NCBI GenBank assembly: GCA_017743275.1
Contig: JAGHZG010000113.1
Coordinates: 1-6,104 of the forward strand
Source of the DNA: Chloroflexota bacterium
GTDB taxonomy: Bacteria; Chloroflexota; Anaerolineae; B4-G1; DUEL01
Reading direction: 5' to 3'
DNA length: 6,104 nucleotides
Below the pieces are notes generated by a model. It did no database searches. It was not told the DNA's origin and saw nothing but the letters and a program-made list of their open reading frames with translations. Positions 5,932 to 6,104 of the stretch are shown piece after piece. The position numbers and the translations under genes are program-made. Each line of letters begins with the position of its first letter. Position 1 is the first letter of the stretch.

Positions 5932-6004
5932 AAACCGGACACGGATGGGCACCGTGCGGATTCCCGTTGATCCGCAAGACCCGTGCTCATCCGTGTCTGA
6001 TTGA
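5932..6004. repeat. Palindromic intergenic repeat B (same family as 3534-3626, 73 bases)
   Basis: An outer stem pairs 5937-5952 (GGACACGGATGGGCAC) with 5983-5998 (GTGCTCATCCGTGTCT) over 16 positions, two of them G-T wobbles. An inner stem TGCGGAT (5955-5961) pairs with ATCCGCA (5970-5976) around an 8-base loop. Its borders match repeat A at both ends. It lies 16 bases after the membrane protein's stop codon. It could fold in the mRNA and protect or end the transcript, but no T-run follows, so it is not a classical intrinsic terminator. Confidence 0.8.
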
Positions 6005-6049
6005 GTGGAGACGCCATTCGCGCCATCGCGACGCCCTGGAGCACGTTCT

Positions 6050-6055
6050 GGAGAG
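6050..6055 (+). promoter_or_regulatory. Ribosome binding site of the gene starting at 6061
   Basis: GGAGAG, with GGAG 7 bases before the GTG at 6061. It supports a new gene entering at the right edge. No convincing promoter is seen between repeat B and this site, so the gene may be read from the upstream operon or from a promoter within the repeat. Confidence 0.5.
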
Positions 6056-6060
6056 ACAAG

Positions 6061-6104
6061 GTGAAACCGGAGAATAACCCGAAGACGATACTGTTACGGG
6101 TGGA
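6061..6104 (+). CDS. Start of an unidentified gene, cut by the window edge
   Basis: Fourteen codons, reading M(GTG)-KPENNPKTILLRV, then an incomplete codon. The start is supported by GGAGAG at 6050. An in-frame TTG at 6001, directly after a TGA, would add 20 residues (beginning SGDAIRAIATPW) but has no ribosome binding site. Too little is visible to assign a family. Same strand as the TPR/sigma operon, 145 bases after its last gene, with repeat B in between. Confidence 0.5.
   Translation, partial: MKPENNPKTILLRV

Noticed and set aside
5932..6004. Repeat B as an intrinsic terminator
   Set aside because: The hairpin is stable but is followed by ATTGAGTGG, not a T-run, and the same element also occurs upstream of genes.
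5916..6077. Short plus-strand frame ending at TAA 6075, with a tail like DALEHVLERQGETGE
   Set aside because: It has no ATG or GTG start with a ribosome binding site and runs through repeat B. The overlapping frame starting at 6061 is better supported.

Overview
The window looks like a piece of a GC-rich bacterial chromosome. The best guess is a member of the Chloroflexota (Anaerolineae-like). The evidence for that is the style of the glutamyl-tRNA synthetase, the TPR / ECF sigma / small membrane protein gene set, and the CACGGAT-type intergenic palindromes. This placement is inference from memory of such genomes, not a database result. There are no RNA genes, no CRISPR array and no insertion sequence.

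Layout. On the minus strand, reading from 3477 down to 1, four genes are packed with no gaps: an AlbA_2/Schlafen-like plus GHKL-ATPase plus winged-helix protein, an MNT-type minimal nucleotidyltransferase, a HEPN-domain protein, and gltX (glutamyl-tRNA synthetase, running off the left edge). The junctions are a 4-base ATGA overlap, a 38-base overlap and a 4-base GTGA overlap, so they almost certainly form one operon. The MNT/HEPN pair is a two-gene toxin-antitoxin-like module, and here it is translationally joined to an essential housekeeping gene.

From 3478 to 3741 is a 264-base divergent intergenic region. It holds a good plus-strand sigma-70-type promoter (TTGACG, 17-base spacer, TATAAT), a weaker candidate minus-strand promoter, and a palindromic repeat made of 10-base CACGGAT-like units. 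If the minus-strand promoter is real, the palindrome lies in the 5' leader of the four-gene operon.

On the plus strand, 3742 to 5915 holds a second compact operon: a soluble TPR-repeat protein of 437 residues, an ECF-type RNA polymerase sigma factor, and an 89-residue single-pass membrane protein that overlaps the sigma gene and may be its regulator. A second, shorter member of the palindrome family follows 16 bases after this operon, so the operon is bracketed by two copies. A further gene probably starts at 6061 with a good ribosome binding site and leaves the window after 14 codons.

The most interesting point is the coupling of a Schlafen-like regulator, an MNT/HEPN pair and gltX in one overlapping transcription unit. 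The second is the paired palindromic elements around the TPR/sigma/membrane operon.
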